From NCBI GenBank assembly GCA_944376955.1, contig CALWEB010000052.1, positions 1 to 5,597 of the forward strand: a stretch of 5,597 nucleotides of DNA. The letters are read 5' to 3'. Shown here piece after piece: positions 5,532-5,597 of the stretch. Numbering within the stretch: the first letter of the stretch is position 1; each line of letters begins with the position of its first letter. This stretch comes from an uncultured Agathobaculum sp. GTDB lineage: Bacteria; Bacillota; Clostridia; Oscillospirales; Butyricicoccaceae. The notes under the pieces were generated by a model. It saw nothing but the letters and a program-made list of their open reading frames with translations, made no database searches and was not told the DNA's origin. The translations under genes and the position numbers were made by a program.

Positions 5532-5597
5532 TTATAATTGCATGGCCCGTGCCAGCTTGCTGTCCGGTTCGGGCACGAGCGACAGGTGGTCAGCCAG
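5532..5597 (-). CDS. C-terminal 21 residues of an unidentified protein, rest outside window
   Basis: The last 21 codons of a minus-strand gene run in from the right edge and end in TAA. The visible tail ends PEPDSKLARAMQL. It is too short to name a family. Support comes from the open frame with natural-looking codon use and from the intrinsic terminator right after the stop. Other frames here are also open over this short stretch, so the call rests mainly on the terminator. Confidence 0.55.
   Translation of the reverse strand: MADHLSLVPEPDSKLARAMQL

Noticed and set aside
5337..5537. A 66-codon plus-strand open frame in the putP upstream region
   Set aside because: It has no ribosome binding site, starts inside the putP promoter, runs through the terminator hairpin, and its product resembles no known family.

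Overview
The window reads as ordinary chromosomal DNA from a moderately GC-rich member of the Clostridia, probably a gut Oscillospirales/Ruminococcaceae-type bacterium. This is inferred from the strong AAGGAGG-type ribosome binding sites, the sigma-A-like promoters, the clostridial CPKC zinc-ribbon proteins and a gut-Clostridia type of lysA. No mobile element, CRISPR array, tRNA or rRNA is visible. Base composition looks even across all genes, and no lateral transfer is apparent.

Left side, plus strand (1-1367): the window opens inside a SAM-dependent methyltransferase of the YtqB/MnmM family (tRNA wobble uridine modification), whose start lies upstream. A short gap with an extended -10 promoter leads to two small genes in tandem. 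Both encode tail-anchored membrane proteins that begin with nearly the same zinc ribbon. The first also carries a DUF2007-like domain; the second is a 79-residue mini version. The two look like an old duplication.

A perfect inverted repeat flanked by A and T tracts (1376-1410) forms a bidirectional terminator, where the plus-strand unit meets the minus-strand unit.

Right side, minus strand (1422-5313, transcribed right to left): four closely packed genes form a likely operon. A putP-type sodium/proline symporter is followed directly by an exported or membrane-anchored ComEC-like metallo-beta-lactamase-fold hydrolase. Next come a DUF3006 protein, coupled to the hydrolase through an ATGA overlap, and a LysA-type PLP decarboxylase 26 bp downstream. 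A good sigma-A promoter (TTGCAA-17 bp-TATAAT) lies just upstream of putP, with a small dyad over its -10. No lysine riboswitch or T-box leader is seen before putP or lysA, and the predicted putP leader is only about 20-25 nt.

Right edge (5314-5597): about 140 bp of non-coding DNA, then a terminator hairpin in the minus direction and the last 21 codons of another minus-strand gene that enters from beyond the window.

The genes are recognisable families, and I do not see a clearly new system. The points most worth a second look are the tandem zinc-ribbon membrane proteins, the coupled hydrolase/DUF3006 pair predicted to sit on opposite sides of the membrane, and the substrate of the divergent LysA-like enzyme.
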